The notes below the pieces were generated by a model. The model did no database searches. It saw nothing but the letters and a program-made list of their open reading frames with translations, and was not told the origin of the DNA. Of a DNA stretch of 64,000 bases, positions 48,516-61,334 are shown piece after piece; within the stretch, counting starts at the first letter, position 1, and every line of letters starts with the position of its first letter. A program made the position numbers and the translations under genes. Location of the stretch: assembly GCF_050003625.1 (NCBI RefSeq), contig NC_134398.1, positions 66,100,891 to 66,164,890 on the forward strand. The letters run 5' to 3'. Source of the stretch: Haematobia irritans. Taxonomy: Eukaryota > Arthropoda > Insecta > Diptera > Muscidae.

Positions 48516-50515
48516 AAACGTTCCTCAACCCCACAAAATAGTAAAAGTAGTAAACAATTTAAAGAGAACAATGTCAAAATACATGTCTCATTTAATAATT
48601 TTTTACTTCAAGTTACTTAACAAATTCTTTCAAGTAAAAGTAGTAGACGTTGGAATTTTGACACCTCGGATGTATGAAATTTTGTTTTACTTGGCAAACA
48701 ATTATGAACCGATTTTCATGATTTTTGCTTTGCTGGATAGAACTTATGTGCCGTTTGACCTTTTCACTTCCTTCCATGGAAGTTCTTTTGAGAAGGTTTT
48801 ACAATATATTAAATATTTTCTTTAAAAAATTTGTTCTATTTAAATTCAGTAGGTAATTAAAATATTTTGTTCTTCTCAAAAGAATTTCCATGGGAGTAAA
48901 AAGTTAACTGGAACAGGTTCAAATATCCGCGAGATTAAAATTTTTAATTTAATTTTCATTGTTTTTTTTTACGTTTGAAATTGTATTTCTCAAACTTTTC
49001 TGAAAGATCTTCGTCGGAAGTAGAAAAAATTGGTTGGGGATGCGGGGATGTGTTTATAGAAGAAATGTTTGTGGAAGAACTTACAGTTTTTGTTAGCTGT
49101 GTTGTTATTACAAAGAAGATGTCGCTACAGAGACTTAAGTCTAGTATCTCAAATGCATTGCAATGTTTAATAAAAAAGAGGTTAAATACATCAGTAATCA
49201 ACTTTAAAATTATGTCGGCTTATTTGTTTTAACATGGTCGTTCTCTTTAGTTTTTCAAAACACATAGTGCTGTATAAGGTTCTGATATAACCCTCTTATG
49301 GTGCCAAAGACGCAACAGCAGTAGTAAAAGTGGACAGCCGCCAAGCAAAAGGCAAAAACAAGATATAAAGGATTTTTATTTATTGCCCCATAAATTTAGT
49401 ATTAAATCATTAGGATTTACTTTAGCGTTTAGTGAATGGTCGGTTGGATCTCTCTTCTGTATTGTTTTTTTTTTTCAATTCCAACTTTGACTGTACACCA
49501 TGCCAACTGGGATTGCATTTAAACATTTCTTTCATTCCAAATAAATATTCTGCGTCTGTCTGATTGTACGTCCTCCATATATCGTTCTTCCACCTTGATG
49601 GTTCTTTTTTTCTCTCTGTACAACGTCTAGGGTAGGGAAACCGAAAACAGTTCAGGATTTTGAAAGTGCGTTTTACCGACTTCTCTTTTAATACTCCTTC
49701 ATACTCTGCGAAGATTTATTTAACATACGTGAGTGATAATTAATGTGTATTTAACGTTAACTGTGAAAGAGACGAACTATTATGGCTGCGTGTGGAGAAA
49801 AAGGCTTTAAATTCTATGAATATGTTAATTTATTTCGAACACAGTTGAAAGGTTTGTTATTCGAAGGTGTAATTTAGTAATGTTTTTTATAGCCATCCAA
49901 AGAAATTGGCCTTTCAACGAGAAGACGCAACTACTACATAGTCAATTACCTATAAATAAGATAGATTGAAAAATAACCAACAATTTTCCGGGTTCTTGGA
50001 ATTCGAGTAGACTTAATTGCACTCTAATTGGATTTGCCGAGGCCGGAATTATGATATTGGTTGGTCGGAATCTTGGATATTGGTTTCTAGACATTTTTGA
50101 ATATTTTGCTGTATTAAATAATTGAATATGTTTCAAAATCGAATTCGTTGCTTCTTCAGTAAGATCAACAGGTGGAACAATATTTAAATCTTTGATATTA
50201 TGGCCAATGGCACTACAGTAGACGTATATATCAACATCTACTCTAGAACGATATCGATTTAGGGTTTGTATTGTGAAAAATTCTCTAACTTCTTTTACAA
50301 TTAATACCAGCGTTTTTTATATAGATATTACAGTCGATTTTTCATCAATGTGTCATTTTTATTTTTATTTGCAGAAAGAATTCAAAGTGGGGCCTAATAG
50401 GTAAAAGTTTTGTTAATTCACTTTACTCGTAGTAAAAAGTAGTAAAAGAGACAAATGGTGAAAATTCTCCCGGAGTTCAACATTTGGTTGCATGTACAGG
50501 AACGAAAATAAAAAT
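48516..50515. other. No gene recognised
   Basis: It holds an imperfect inverted repeat (about 48755-48800 and 48868-48910, core ccatggaagttcttttgaga) whose core recurs at 59098-59118, so it is probably part of another repeat. Frames of 81-85 codons overlap on opposite strands near 49000-49200 with no known domain. Confidence 0.4.
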
Positions 50516-50519
50516 AGTA

Positions 50520-50880
50520 AAAGCAAGTAAGTAAAGTCTAAAGTCGGGCGAAGCCGACTATATTATACCTTCACCTCTATTTAGACCGACATTTTTGATC
50601 ATTCAAAAAAATCAACTCCTTCAAGGTTTACCCTCATATACAAATATTAAAATCCGAACTGATTAGGTCAACATTTTTTATACTTACACAAAATCTCCAG
50701 ACTTACAATTTAAATCGGCTAACGCCTTGGGCGACACACAATGTCAGTAAAAAATAAGTATGGGAAATATAAATATTTGCTCAGTGTGACCATTGCTTTG
50801 GATTTAAATATTTCCCATATTTATACCTTCTGCGTGTTGCACTAACTTATAATACCCCGTCCCACAGTGTGTCGTACGGC
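50520..50880 (-). mobile_element. Short HINE subfamily A relative without array
   Basis: Left end gcaagtaagtaaagtctaaa, gtcgggcgaagccgacta, tataccttcacctc; right end ctaacttataataccccgtc-ccacagtgtgtcg. The interior has no tandem units and no GTCY microsatellite. An internal inverted repeat (tatgggaaatataaatattt / aaatatttcccata) lies at 50758-50823. Confidence 0.65.
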
Positions 50881-50940
50881 AAAATTGTGAGGAATTAAGA
50901 AGACCAAATCTTTTCAAAAGAACATTACATTTCGCACTTT

Positions 50941-51064
50941 TAATTGGAAAATTTAATGGAACTATCATTTACCATTTTTTTTTACAGTCACGCAGTTCTA
51001 TTGGAAAATTCAATGGAACTATCATTTACCATTTTTTTTCTTTACAGTCACGCAGTTCTGTTTA
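50941..51064. repeat. Tandem duplication of about 61 bp
   Basis: Two copies of a unit beginning ttggaaaattta/caatggaa and ending tttacagtcacgcagttct. Each contains a long T-run plus ACAG, resembling a fly 3' splice site. Confidence 0.85.
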
Positions 51065-52377
51065 TAGATCAGATAGTTGAGCACGCACAAGCCGATTTAA
51101 ACAAACTTTTTTTAAGGAAACAAACCACTTTAGTGGATCACTTTCTGTATGTATGTGTTGTTCTAAAAATTGTGTTTTTATTTAAGATAGACAAGCCAAA
51201 AATTATGGAACATTTCAACCTTATATAATTTTGTAACTATGTTAGATAATATATACTTTTAAACAAATATTATAATGATATAGTCAATTATGCCATATCA
51301 ATTTCTTAGTCTGAAAGGAACTTTGTGCTTCCATTGACTGAAATTAATTCACATTGAACTAATTTTTATACCCTCCATCATAGGATGGGGGTATATTAAC
51401 TTTGTCATTCCGTTTGTAAAACATCGAAATATTGCTCTAAGACCCCATAAAGTATATATATTCTGGGTCGTGGTGAAATTCTGAGTCGATCTAAGCATGT
51501 CCGTCCGTCCGTCCGTCCGTCCGTCCGTCTGTTGAAATCACGCTAACTTCCGAACGAAACAAGCTATCCACTTGAAACTTGGCACAAGTAGTTGTTATCG
51601 ATGTAGGTCGGATGGTATTGAAAATGGGCCATATCGGTCCACTTTTACGTATAGCCCCCATATAAAGGGACCCTCAGATTTGGCTTGTGGAGCCTCTAAC
51701 ATAAGCATATTTCATCCGATCCGGCTGAAATTTGGTACATGGTGTTGGTATATGGTCTCTAACAACCATGCAAAAATTGGTCCATATCGGTCCTTAATTA
51801 TATATAGCCCCCATATAAACCGATCCCCAGATTTGGCTTGTGGAGCCTCTAAGAGAAGCATATTTCATCCGATCCGGCTGAAATTTGGTACATGGTGTTG
51901 GTATATGGTCTCTAACAATCATGCAAAAGTTAAGAGAAGCATATTTCATCCGATCCGGCTGAAATTCGGTACATGGTGTTGGTATATGGTCTCTAACAAT
52001 CATGCAAAAATTGGTCCATATCGGTCCATAATTATATATAGCCCCCATATAAACCGATCTCCAGATTTGGCTTGTGAAGCCTCAAAGAGAAGCAAATTGC
52101 ATCCGATCCGGCTGAAATTTGGTACATGGTATTGGTATATGGTCTCTAGCAACCATGCAAAAATTGGTCCATATCGGTCCATAATTATATATAGCCCCCA
52201 TATAAAACGTTCTCCAGATTTGACCTCCGGAGCCTCTTGGAGGAGCAAAATTCATCCGATCCGGTTCAAATTAGGAACGTGGTGTTAGTATATGGTCGCT
52301 AACAACCATACCAAAATTGGTCCAATCACACAAAAATTGGTCCATATCGGTTCATAATAATGGTTGCCACTAGAGCC

Positions 52378-52835
52378 AAAAATAATCTATCAAAATTTTA
52401 TTTCTATAGAAAATTTTGTACAAATTTTATTTCTATAGAAAATTTTGTACAAATTTTATTTCTATAGAAAATTTTGTCAAAATTTTAATTCTAGATACAA
52501 TTTTGTTAAAATTTTATTCGGTTCATAATAAAATTTTCATCATTGTCAAAATTTTATTTCTATAGAAAATTTTGTTCAAATTTTATTCGGTTCATAATCA
52601 TGGTTGCCACACGAGCCAAAAATAATCTACCAAGATTTTATTTCTATAGAAAATTTTGTCAAAAGTTTATTTCTATAGAAAATTTTGTTAAAATTTTATT
52701 TCTGTAGACATTTTTGTCAAAATTTTCTTTCTATAGAAAATTTTTATTTCTATAGAAAATTTTGTGAAAATTTTATTTCTATAGAAAATTTTGTTAAAAT
52801 TTTACTTCTGTAGAAATTTTTTTCAAAATTTTATG
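52378..52835. repeat. 29-bp minisatellite in HINE B5
   Basis: Same tttatttctatagaaaattt-based unit as in B1, with the tcggttcataatcatggttg spacer. Confidence 0.9.
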
Positions 52836-54544
52836 TCTACTTTGTCAAACTGAATTATATACGTATTGGATTGATCTTTTTATACACTCCATCATAGGAT
52901 GGGGGTATATTAACTTTGTCATTCCGTTTGTAACACATCGAAATATTGCTCTAAGACCCCATAAAGTATATATATTCTGGGTCGTGGTGAAATTCTGAGT
53001 CGATCTAAGCATGTCCGTCCGTCTGTTGAAATCACGCTAACTTCCGAACGAAACAAGGTATCGACTTGAAACTTGGCACAAGTTGTTGCTATTGCTGTAG
53101 GTCGGATGGTATTGAAAATGGGCCATATCGGTCCACTTTTATGTATAGCCCCCATATAAAGGTACCCTCAGAATTGGCTTGTGGAGCCTCTAACAGAAGC
53201 ATATTTCATCCGATCCGGCTGAAATTTGGTATATGGTGTTGGTATATGGTCTCTAACAACCACGCAAAAATTGGTCCACATCGGTTGATAATTATATATA
53301 GCCCCCATATAAACCGATCCCCAGATTTGGCTTGCGGAGCCTCTAACAGAAGCACATTTCATCCGATCCGGGTGAAATTTGGTAGATGGTGTTGGTATAT
53401 GGTCTCTAATAACCATGCAAAAATTGGTCTACATCGGTCCATAATTATATATAGCCCCATATAAACCGATCCCCAGATTTGGCTTGTGGAGCCTAAAAGA
53501 GAAGCAAATTTCATCCGATCCGGCTGAAATTTGGTACATGATGTTAATATATGGTCTCTAACAACCATGCAAAAATTGGTCCATATCGGTCCATAATAAT
53601 ATATATAGCCCCCATATAAACCGATCCCCAGATATGGCTTGTGGAGCCTCTAAGAGAAGCATATTACATCCGATCCGGCTGAAATTTGGTAGATGGTGTT
53701 GGTATATGATCTCTAACAACCATGCAAAAATTGGTCCACATCGGTCCATAATTATATGTGGACCCCATATAAACCGATCTCCAGATTTGGCTTGCGAAGC
53801 CTCAAAGAGAAGCAAATTGCATCCGATCCGGCTGAAATTTGGTACATGGTGTTCGTATATGGTCTCTAACAACCGTACAAAAATTGGTCCACATCGGTCC
53901 ATAATTATATATAGCCCCCATATAAACCGATCCCCAGATTTGGCTTACGAAGTCTCCAAGAGAAGCAAATTTCATCCAATCCGGTTGTAATTTGGAGCAT
54001 GGTGTTAGTATATGATCTTTAACAAGTGTGCCAGAATTGGTCCATATCGGTCCATAATTATATATAGCCCCCATATAAACCGATCCCCAGATTTGGGTTC
54101 CGGAGCCTCAAAGAGAAGCAAATTTCATCCGATCTGCCTGAAATTTGGTACATGATATTGGTATATGGTCTCTAACAACCATGCAAAAATTGGTCCACAT
54201 CGGTTCATAATTATATATAGCCCCCATATAAACCGATCCCCAGATTTGGCTTACGAAGTCTCCAAGAGAAGCAAATTTCATCCAATCCGGTTGTAATTTG
54301 GAGCATGGTGTTAGTATATGATCTTTAACAAGTGTGCCAGAATTGGTCCATATCGGTCCATAATTATATATAGCCCCCATATAAAACGTTCTCCAGATTT
54401 GACCTCCGGAGCCTCTTGGAGGAGCAAAATTCATCCGATCCGGTTCAAATTAGGAACGTGGTGTTAGTATATGGTCGCTAACAACCATACCAAAATTGGT
54501 CCAATCACACAAATCCATATCGGTTCATAATCATGGTTGCCACT

Positions 54545-54905
54545 AGAGCCAAAAATAGTCTACCAAAATTTTATTTCTATAGAAAATTTTGTCAAAATTT
54601 TATTTCTATAGAAAATTTTGTCAAAATTTTATTTCTAGAGAAAATTTTGTTAAAATTTTATTCGGTTCATAATAAAATTTTCATCATTGTCAAAATTATA
54701 TTTCTATAGAAAATTTTGTTCAAATTTTGTTCGGTTCATAATCATTGTTGCCACTCGAGCCAAAAATAGTCTACCAAGATTTTATTTCTATAGAAAATTT
54801 TGTCAAAAGTTTATATCTATAGAAAATTTTGTGAAAATTTTATTTCTATAGAAAATTTTGTTAAAATTTTATTTCTGTAGAAAATTTTGTCAAAATTTTA
54901 TGTCG
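54545..54905. repeat. 29-bp minisatellite in HINE B6
   Basis: Same unit and spacer as in B1 and B5. Confidence 0.9.
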
Positions 54906-55146
54906 ACTTTGTCAAACTGAATTATATACGTATTGGATCGATCTTTTTTGATTTAATATATACCACGTATGGACTTACATACAATTTAGAAGATGGTGTT
55001 AGGAGGTTTTAAGATACCTTGCCATCGGCAAGCGTTACCGCAACTTAAGTAATTCGATTGTGGATGGCAGTGTTTAGAAGAAGTTTCAACGCAATCCATG
55101 ATGGAGGGTACATAAGCTTCGGCCTGGCCGAACTTACGGCCGTATA

Positions 55147-55707
55147 CACACAAAAAATTTTTTTTCTGATTCAATCACCAAATTAATTGATCCAATTAAT
55201 TTTTTAATTGAAATGTCTTCAATCACGAAAATGATAGTATCAATCACAGTTTTAATTGGGCATAGAAAAAATTCTTGATTAAAAAATTAATTGATTTTTA
55301 CAGCAAATTTCAATTAAATTTTTAATTGATTCAATTAAAAATTTAATTGATGTTGATTGCAAAACTCAATTAATTTGTTAATTGAAAAAGGTAACTATTT
55401 TTAATTACTTTCTGAATTGGCTTAGAGTTTTTATTTGGATTAACAAATGATTGTTTGCAATACATTTTTAATTTAAAAAATCAGCACTTTTTTAACTGAA
55501 TTAGTCTTCCAAATTTGATTAAAAAGTTAATTGTATCAATTAATTTTTTAATTAAAAATTTTAAAATTTTCAATCATTGACTTAATTAACTTAATGTTTT
55601 TATCATGATTAAAAAGTTAATTGTATCAATTAATTTATTAATGGAAAAAATTTTCAACTTCAATTAACTTTTTAATTGGAAATATTTTGGTGATATTTTT
55701 TTCTGTG
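55147..55707. mobile_element. MITE family J (561 bp), inserted in B6
   Basis: TA (55145-55146; 55708-55709). Ends CACACAAAAAATTTTTTTTC and ggtgatatttttttctgtg. The target is the gtatatacttg end of B6, reconstructed exactly when J is removed. Confidence 0.9.
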
Positions 55708-55922
55708 TATACTTGTTTTATTTAATATATACCACGTATGGACTTACATACAATTGAGAAGATGGTGTTAGGAAGTTTTAAGATACCTTGACATCGGCAA
55801 GCGTTACCGCAACTTAAGTAATTCGATTGTGGGTGGCAGTGTTTAGAAGAAGTTTCTACGCAATCCATGATGGAGGGTACATAAGCTTCGGCCTGGCCGA
55901 ACTTACGGCCGGAGATACTTGT

Positions 55923-56278
55923 TTTATCATGATTTTAATTTTGGAAAACTTAGAAGAGTTTTCTTTTCTGGAGGAAGAGTTCTTTTGACGCTACATAATT
56001 TTCTTTAAAAGAATTAGAGAAAACGATTGTCAATAATTTGGATTTAATTTCTCTTAAGGAAAATAATTTTCCCATAGTTTTTGTTTTCTAAAAATATCTT
56101 TTACTTCTGTTTTTTTTTTGGTTCAGAATCAATATTAAAATTATTAAGTAAATATCAAAATATCCACAAAAAAAAAAATTATACCTTACCTCAGTCGGTA
56201 TGTTATATTATCGAGCAAATTAAATTATTATGAAATGAATAAAATGCTTGAAAGAATTTAATTAGAAATGAGCAACCA
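55923..56278. other. AT-rich, no gene seen
   Basis: No recognisable content. Confidence 0.4.
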
Positions 56279-56836
56279 CCCAGCAAAAAAATTTGGAAGT
56301 TCTTCCAAGAGCATAACTTTAAAAGCACTTCCGGAAGATACACTCCCAATGATGTCCTTTATTTTAACTCCCCAGGAAGTTCTTTTAATTCAATTTTTTA
56401 TAACTTGGTTTTTTCATACTTTTAATGGGTAATTTTATTTTTTTTTTTGCTTCAAATAGGGTAAAAAGAGAGTAAGAATTCATAAAATGGTACATATCAT
56501 TTAAATTTAGTCGAAAAAAATGCTAAATCCAATCTGAAAAAATTGTGAATTTTTGAAAATATTTGAGTTCAAACGTTTCCGACAAGCGTTAGAATCCATT
56601 AAAAATTATAAAAAATTATAAAAATTATTTATTTGACAAAATATCACAGAATTTTTTAATTTACATCCAAAACATTGAATTCGAATCACACCTAAAGAAG
56701 TGATGCAAATTCAGTGCAACGGCTGTTGAAATGACAAGCCCATGTTAAATTCATCGCTTCTGCGTCAATTTTGCACAACTTCCGGATCCAGGAAGAACAT
56801 TTTCAGTACTTTTTTGGCGACGCTTTTTTTGCTGGG
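56279..56836 (-). mobile_element. MITE family H (copy 3, inverted)
   Basis: Starts CCCAGCAAAAAAATTTGG and ends cgacgctttttttgctggg, the reverse of copy 1. Contains the same ttcagtgcaacggctgttga block. Confidence 0.85.
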
Positions 56837-58194
56837 TAACTCTTTATATCTTCATTTAACCCCCTTTAGGTTTCTTGATTTCTCAAAATACTTCGTCAGA
56901 ACTATGTGTACGATTAAAAGATCTTAAATAAAGATAAATTCGTATACAGTGAGTTCTGATGGGTGCCACTTTCTCTATCTTCCTATATGGAAGTGATCAC
57001 AACCTGTTGTCTTATTTATTTTCCACAAAAACTATATTTTCTTCCTTAGAAAATTCCACAAAATGAGCTCTCATCATTTCCGGCATTTAGGTGTTGCGTT
57101 GTGGTATTTCCAAATTTTTTCTATGTTGTCATTTCAAAGAAATCGTCCCAAATGTAACACAAATCTTATCCTCTCAAAAAGAAAACAAAATGAATTAATA
57201 AAGAAATGCCATATTGAACATGGGTTTGTACTCGTATGGGACTAAAGATAACATATCATTGGGCCATCAATGGCATACCAGTGCCATGCCATGCCATGGC
57301 TCTATCACCACCAACAAACAACAAAGCACTCAGGCATTCTCAGTGTTTTCGTTCGTTGGGTTTTTGTGGCTGTCAAGGGTCATTCGGAGGAAATAATATC
57401 AAACGTATAAATTACATTGGCAACAAATTGTTTTCAAGTGTCATTCTTACAAAAACACCATGTAGCAATCGGCAGCAGCAGCCAACAATTGGAAAAGATC
57501 TCTTCCTGCCCACATCTCAGCTCATAATACAATGCCACTGCAGATGGGAGGACAGACGGACGGACGGATGGATAGACAGACGGACAAATGGGTCTGATGG
57601 ACTCTCACAGTCATATTGCAAGCAGGCGGACAAATAGACGGACCTCGAAACGGAGCCATATTTTATTTATGTTTGTTGTCTGTTGTCTCTTGGAGATATT
57701 GTGATAATAAAGATGTCAATTTTGTTAACAGGCAACGAAGAATGTAGGCAAACTGAAATCGAATTTGAAACCGAAATCGAGACAACAACACTTAATAGAT
57801 TTACACATGTTCCTAAATATGACCAACAATCCAAAGACCACAAATCACCGAAAAATTCCACCTCGTTTAGATGAAATTATCTCTTACTACTCGTATGTAA
57901 GTCAATGAATTTTTAGCATTTTAGGTGAATATTTTCCCTTAAAATGGCATAGAAACAGTGTCATTGATAAGTTTTTCTTAAATAACAAAGTATTTTATTT
58001 ATAATCCTAAAAATCAACTATCGACGTTGAAAATCAACATTTGCAAAATTTCGAAGTTTTTAAAAAAGCCGATTTGAAAGTATTTTTTTTTTTAAATTAG
58101 AAAAGCATCATAAAATTCACTCTTCCACATTTCGCAAAAATATTTTGGAATCTTAGTAAAAATCCAACTTAAAATAATAGTCTGTTTTTCATAT
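56837..58194. other. Low-repeat stretch, no gene recognised
   Basis: 57250-57660 is GC-richer than its surroundings and contains gccatgccatgccatgg, a cagcagcag run and a (GACG)n tract (57551-57590). Frames up to 133 codons exist on the plus strand, but none shows a known domain. It may belong to a non-coding part of a gene. Confidence 0.35.
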
Positions 58195-58697
58195 AGTGCG
58201 TACACGAAGTGTTACAAAATTTACAGTGGTAAACAGAAGAAAGTATACTGTTTTATAGGAAGAATGACATAACTCGTGTGAAAATGAACCAAATTGTACT
58301 CCCCATTTTAAGAAGAAAAAATCATTGTACCCATATCATGACCATTTCAACCATACAGCAATTCATTCTTACTATTTTTGGGAATAGTACGAAAATTTTC
58401 TTAGGTTAAAGTGGCAACCCTTTTCTTAGGTTAAAGTGGCAACCCGATTTATTTTCAGGCTCACTTAGACTATTCAGTCCATTGTGCTTTAGCTCGTATT
58501 GAACTAATTTTAACGATCATTGTGCATTCAATGATCGATCATTCATACAATTTTTGACACATACTTAAAAAAGGAACATTTCATTGGGCTGTGGAAAATT
58601 TAGAAAAAATAATAAAATTGAACTGCAAACAAATATTTTTTTTTGCAATAAAAAAAACTTAAATTTATCGTTAGTTTAATACGGACTTTTTCAGTGT
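58195..58697 (-). mobile_element. MITE family F copy carrying a SINE fragment
   Basis: 58230-58400 matches the F halves (gttttataggaagaatgac; catgaccatttcaaccatac). 58483-58697 matches the rest (aacatttcattgggctgtgg, ttaaatttatcgttagttta), ending ttttttcagtg before TA. A SINE tail lies between. Confidence 0.7.
58400..58482 (-). mobile_element. SINE 3' fragment with 25-bp tandem duplication
   Basis: caggctcacttagactattc-agtccattgtg is the reverse complement of the SINE body near 62940-62975. The terminal ttcttaggttaaagtggcaa-ccc segment is present twice in tandem. Confidence 0.7.
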
Positions 58698-59187
58698 ATA
58701 TCGGGATACACAAGTCAAGCAACGATTTTTTTACTATTTATCGAGTCAATCCGACTAATCGCATTTTGATGTTAATCAAAATTATCCAGCAAACAAAGTT
58801 GGAAACTTTTGCACATATATTTCCTATTAAGAGCATCCCGGGATCCTTCGTCAATTTTTTCCACTTCTAATTAATTTTTTTTTTGGACCAGTCATAGCAA
58901 ATAGCGTATTTTCTATGACTGGATATTTAAAGCGAAAATTTAAATTGTGATCAAGTAAAAGTCGCAAAAAAATGAAAATCTTTAAAAAAAAATTTTATGA
59001 ATGTTTTTTTTTTATTACATTCGACCTGTATTTAAGAAAAAAATGAATTAAAAATTTCACCTCCGCGGTGATTTGAACCTGTGCCTTTTTCACTTGCATG
59101 GAAGTTCTTTTGAGAAGGTTTTGCAACTGAAGAGATTTTTTAAGGTTTTGTTTTTAGATGTTGAACATTAAAAAATATTTGATAAAG
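58698..59187. other. AT-rich with degenerate repeat pieces
   Basis: MITE H-like pieces near 58780-58870 (ccagcaaacaaagttggaa). Near 59062-59090, read on the minus strand, is a B-box-like caggttcaaatcaccgcgg. No gene. Confidence 0.35.
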
Positions 59188-59189
59188 TA

Positions 59190-59663
59190 CACTAAAAAAG
59201 CAGTGAACCCACCAGGAAAGAAAATTTTAACTAAACTGTATTAGAAGCACAGATGTCACGCCGATTTCACAAAATAAGTAAATAATTTTCGACAAATTCA
59301 AGAAAATTTATTAGACAAAATAATTATTTTTCACTTATTAAAGAAAATTTCGTAGTTTGAAGGAAAAAATTGGAGTTCAAAATTGCAAAAATGTCTTTAG
59401 TACCATACGAAGTTCATGATGACAGCATTATTGGTAAAATTTACAAATATTAAGAAATTCTGAACTATTTTTTGGGAGACACGAATTTAGTTAATCTTTA
59501 TGCTTCATTTGTGTATAATTTTTTCCTCTGTTTTAGTTAATTTAACTAACGTACGCAAATAATTATTAAAGTCGTGGAAATTTTCTTAAAACGTATTAAT
59601 TCCATGCACTAACATAGAATAAAATCGTCTTTTGTGAAATATAGAGTTCACTTTTTTTGAGTG
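59190..59663 (+). mobile_element. MITE family E (copy 2, 474 bp)
   Basis: TA (59188-59189; 59664-59665). Ends CACTAAAAAAGCAGTGAACC and, inverted, CACTCAAAAAAAGTGAACTC. Interior shared with 34326-34800. Confidence 0.88.
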
Positions 59664-59696
59664 TATTCACCGCTGGTGTGATTTGAACCTGTGTTC

Positions 59697-59945
<249 letters not shown>

Positions 59946-60049
59946 TTATTCCATTCATAATAATAAAGAACATCTGGAAAAGTAGTTAGAATGTTATGCC
60001 TTGGTGTCATATTACGATCATATCACAAACATTTGAATTGACGTTTCCT

Positions 60050-60480
60050 CGTTTCGTATTTAATGGCGTTTGAGTGTTGTAAGGCATTCAGTTATAGTGC
60101 CAACAAACCATGGTTCAACGCCCGGCCCGAGCGAAAAATGTTTTCAAATTGTAAACATTACATAATTAGAATATAAAAGTTTAATAATAAAATATAAATA
60201 AAAATTAAAACAAAATACTTCCGATTTACGACAAACCCAGTCATTAGAAATGATCCAAATTTGCTCTACTTCCGTATCACAAGTGGGGATCCAAACTACT
60301 TTTTTGGAAGCTGTGTTTTTTGTTAGGTAGGATAAACTACATAGTTGCCAGAGTATGGTAACTTTGATCTATAGCAAAATATGTCTAACAGAAATATTGA
60401 TTTTGACCCCCTAAAATATATATCGATCGATTCAAAGTCACGTCCTTGGTGTCCGTCCATCTGTCTATGTATGTGTGGTT
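60050..60480. mobile_element. Pieces of SINE head, MITE H and HINE 5' end
   Basis: 60075-60125 has a degenerate tRNA-like stretch (catggttcaacgcccggccc). 60225-60335 matches the end of H. 60385-60470 (agaaatattgattttgaccc; ggtgtccgtccatctgtcta) matches the 5' part of a K-type HINE on the plus strand. Confidence 0.45.
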
Positions 60481-60565
60481 TGCAAGATTCAAGAAAATGC
60501 CAGCACATGAAGCGAAAAGCTGAAAAAAACGAACAAATTAGAATTTGCCCTTGGATTTGTCCTTA

Positions 60566-60855
60566 CACAGAAAAAAATTTCACGAAAATTTTCCCAATTA
60601 AAATCTTAATTGAGTTTTAAGAAATATTCAATTAAAAATTTAATTGATTCAACAAATTTTTTAATTGAAACAAAAATCAATCACACAAATTAATAGTATC
60701 AATTAATTTTTTAGTTGGATCAATTAATTTTTTATTTGACTGTCAATTAATTTTTTAATTGATATTATCATTTCTGTGATTGAAGACATTTCAATTAAAA
60801 AATTAATTGGATCAATTAATTTCGTGATTGAATCAAAAAAAAATTTTTTTGTGTG
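60566..60855. mobile_element. MITE family J, short copy (290 bp)
   Basis: TA (60564-60565; 60856-60857). Ends CACAGAAAAAAATTTCACG and, inverted, CACACAAAAAAATTTTTTTT. It lacks about half of the interior of the 560-bp copies. Confidence 0.85.
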
Positions 60856-60857
60856 TA

Positions 60858-61170
60858 CTTCAAATTCTCCGCTCCTTTGGCTCGGAATCAATACTAAAAT
60901 CATTAGTGTAATGACAAAAGCTTTGGAAAGGGACATGCTTTTTTCAGTGTACAGATTGTTTTTTGGAACGGGGACGAACGTTATTGTATTTGGAAAAAAT
61001 TGGATGAAATTTACTTATAACCCTCATATGTACGTATATTGCGATTTCGCCAAATGGGGTCATATTACTTTAATTTACTCTCACATCATCATCAAATTTG
61101 TTAAAAATTAGTGCTTTATTAAATTAAATTATTATTTGCAAATGTTGCACGTTATATTCGTATTGCAATT
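60858..61170. other. No gene recognised
   Basis: A frame continues from J (60776-61111, 111 codons) but has no known domain and starts inside the MITE, so it is not called. Confidence 0.35.
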
Positions 61171-61262
61171 CTGAGTGTTTCAAAGCTTCTCTAAGTGGTT
61201 TCACCGCAATGTGGTATGCTATTCGGACTCGGACCTCTTAAAAAAGAAGTCATTGAGATATG
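61171..61262 (+). mobile_element. SINE middle fragment
   Basis: tttcaaagcttctctaagtg, gtttcaccgcaatgtgg and attcggactcgg match the body of the complete SINE at 62798-62880. Confidence 0.75.
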
Positions 61263-61334
61263 TCCCAACAAAGTAATGAACTAAAAGTTTAGTGACAGTA
61301 CACATAAGTTCAATGTGAACTAAAGCAGAAGAAA

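Larger units (their letters stand above)
52881..55715 (+). mobile_element. HINE subfamily B (copy B6), inserted in B5 and split by MITE J
   Basis: 5' end tatacactccatcataggat, gtccgtccgtctg, a long array (about 7 units), minisatellite (54545-54905) and 3' end ggcctggccgaacttacggc-cgta, interrupted by J (55147-55707), then tacttg. Insertion is in a T-run of B5, with no duplication visible. Confidence 0.85.
51366..55922 (+). mobile_element. HINE subfamily B (copy B5), split by B6
   Basis: 5' part 51366-52880: tataccctccatcataggat, (GTCC)n at 51500-51529, array and minisatellite, stopping in ttggattgatctttt. The tail resumes at about 55718 (atttaatatataccacgtat) and ends ggcctggccgaacttacggc, gatacttgtt at 55922. 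Joining the two parts restores the order seen in B1 (18020-18241). Confidence 0.83.

Noticed and set aside
51572..52288. A 238-codon open frame with repeated HPIRLKFGTWCWYMVS-like segments, and similar frames in other B arrays
   Set aside because: The segments repeat with the ~152-bp HINE unit, frames occur on both strands, and the element is known to be non-coding. The periodicity comes from DNA, not from a repeat protein.
55718..55922. Tandem duplication of a HINE tail
   Set aside because: Better explained as the tail of B5 left behind by the insertion of B6, because it completes B5 exactly.
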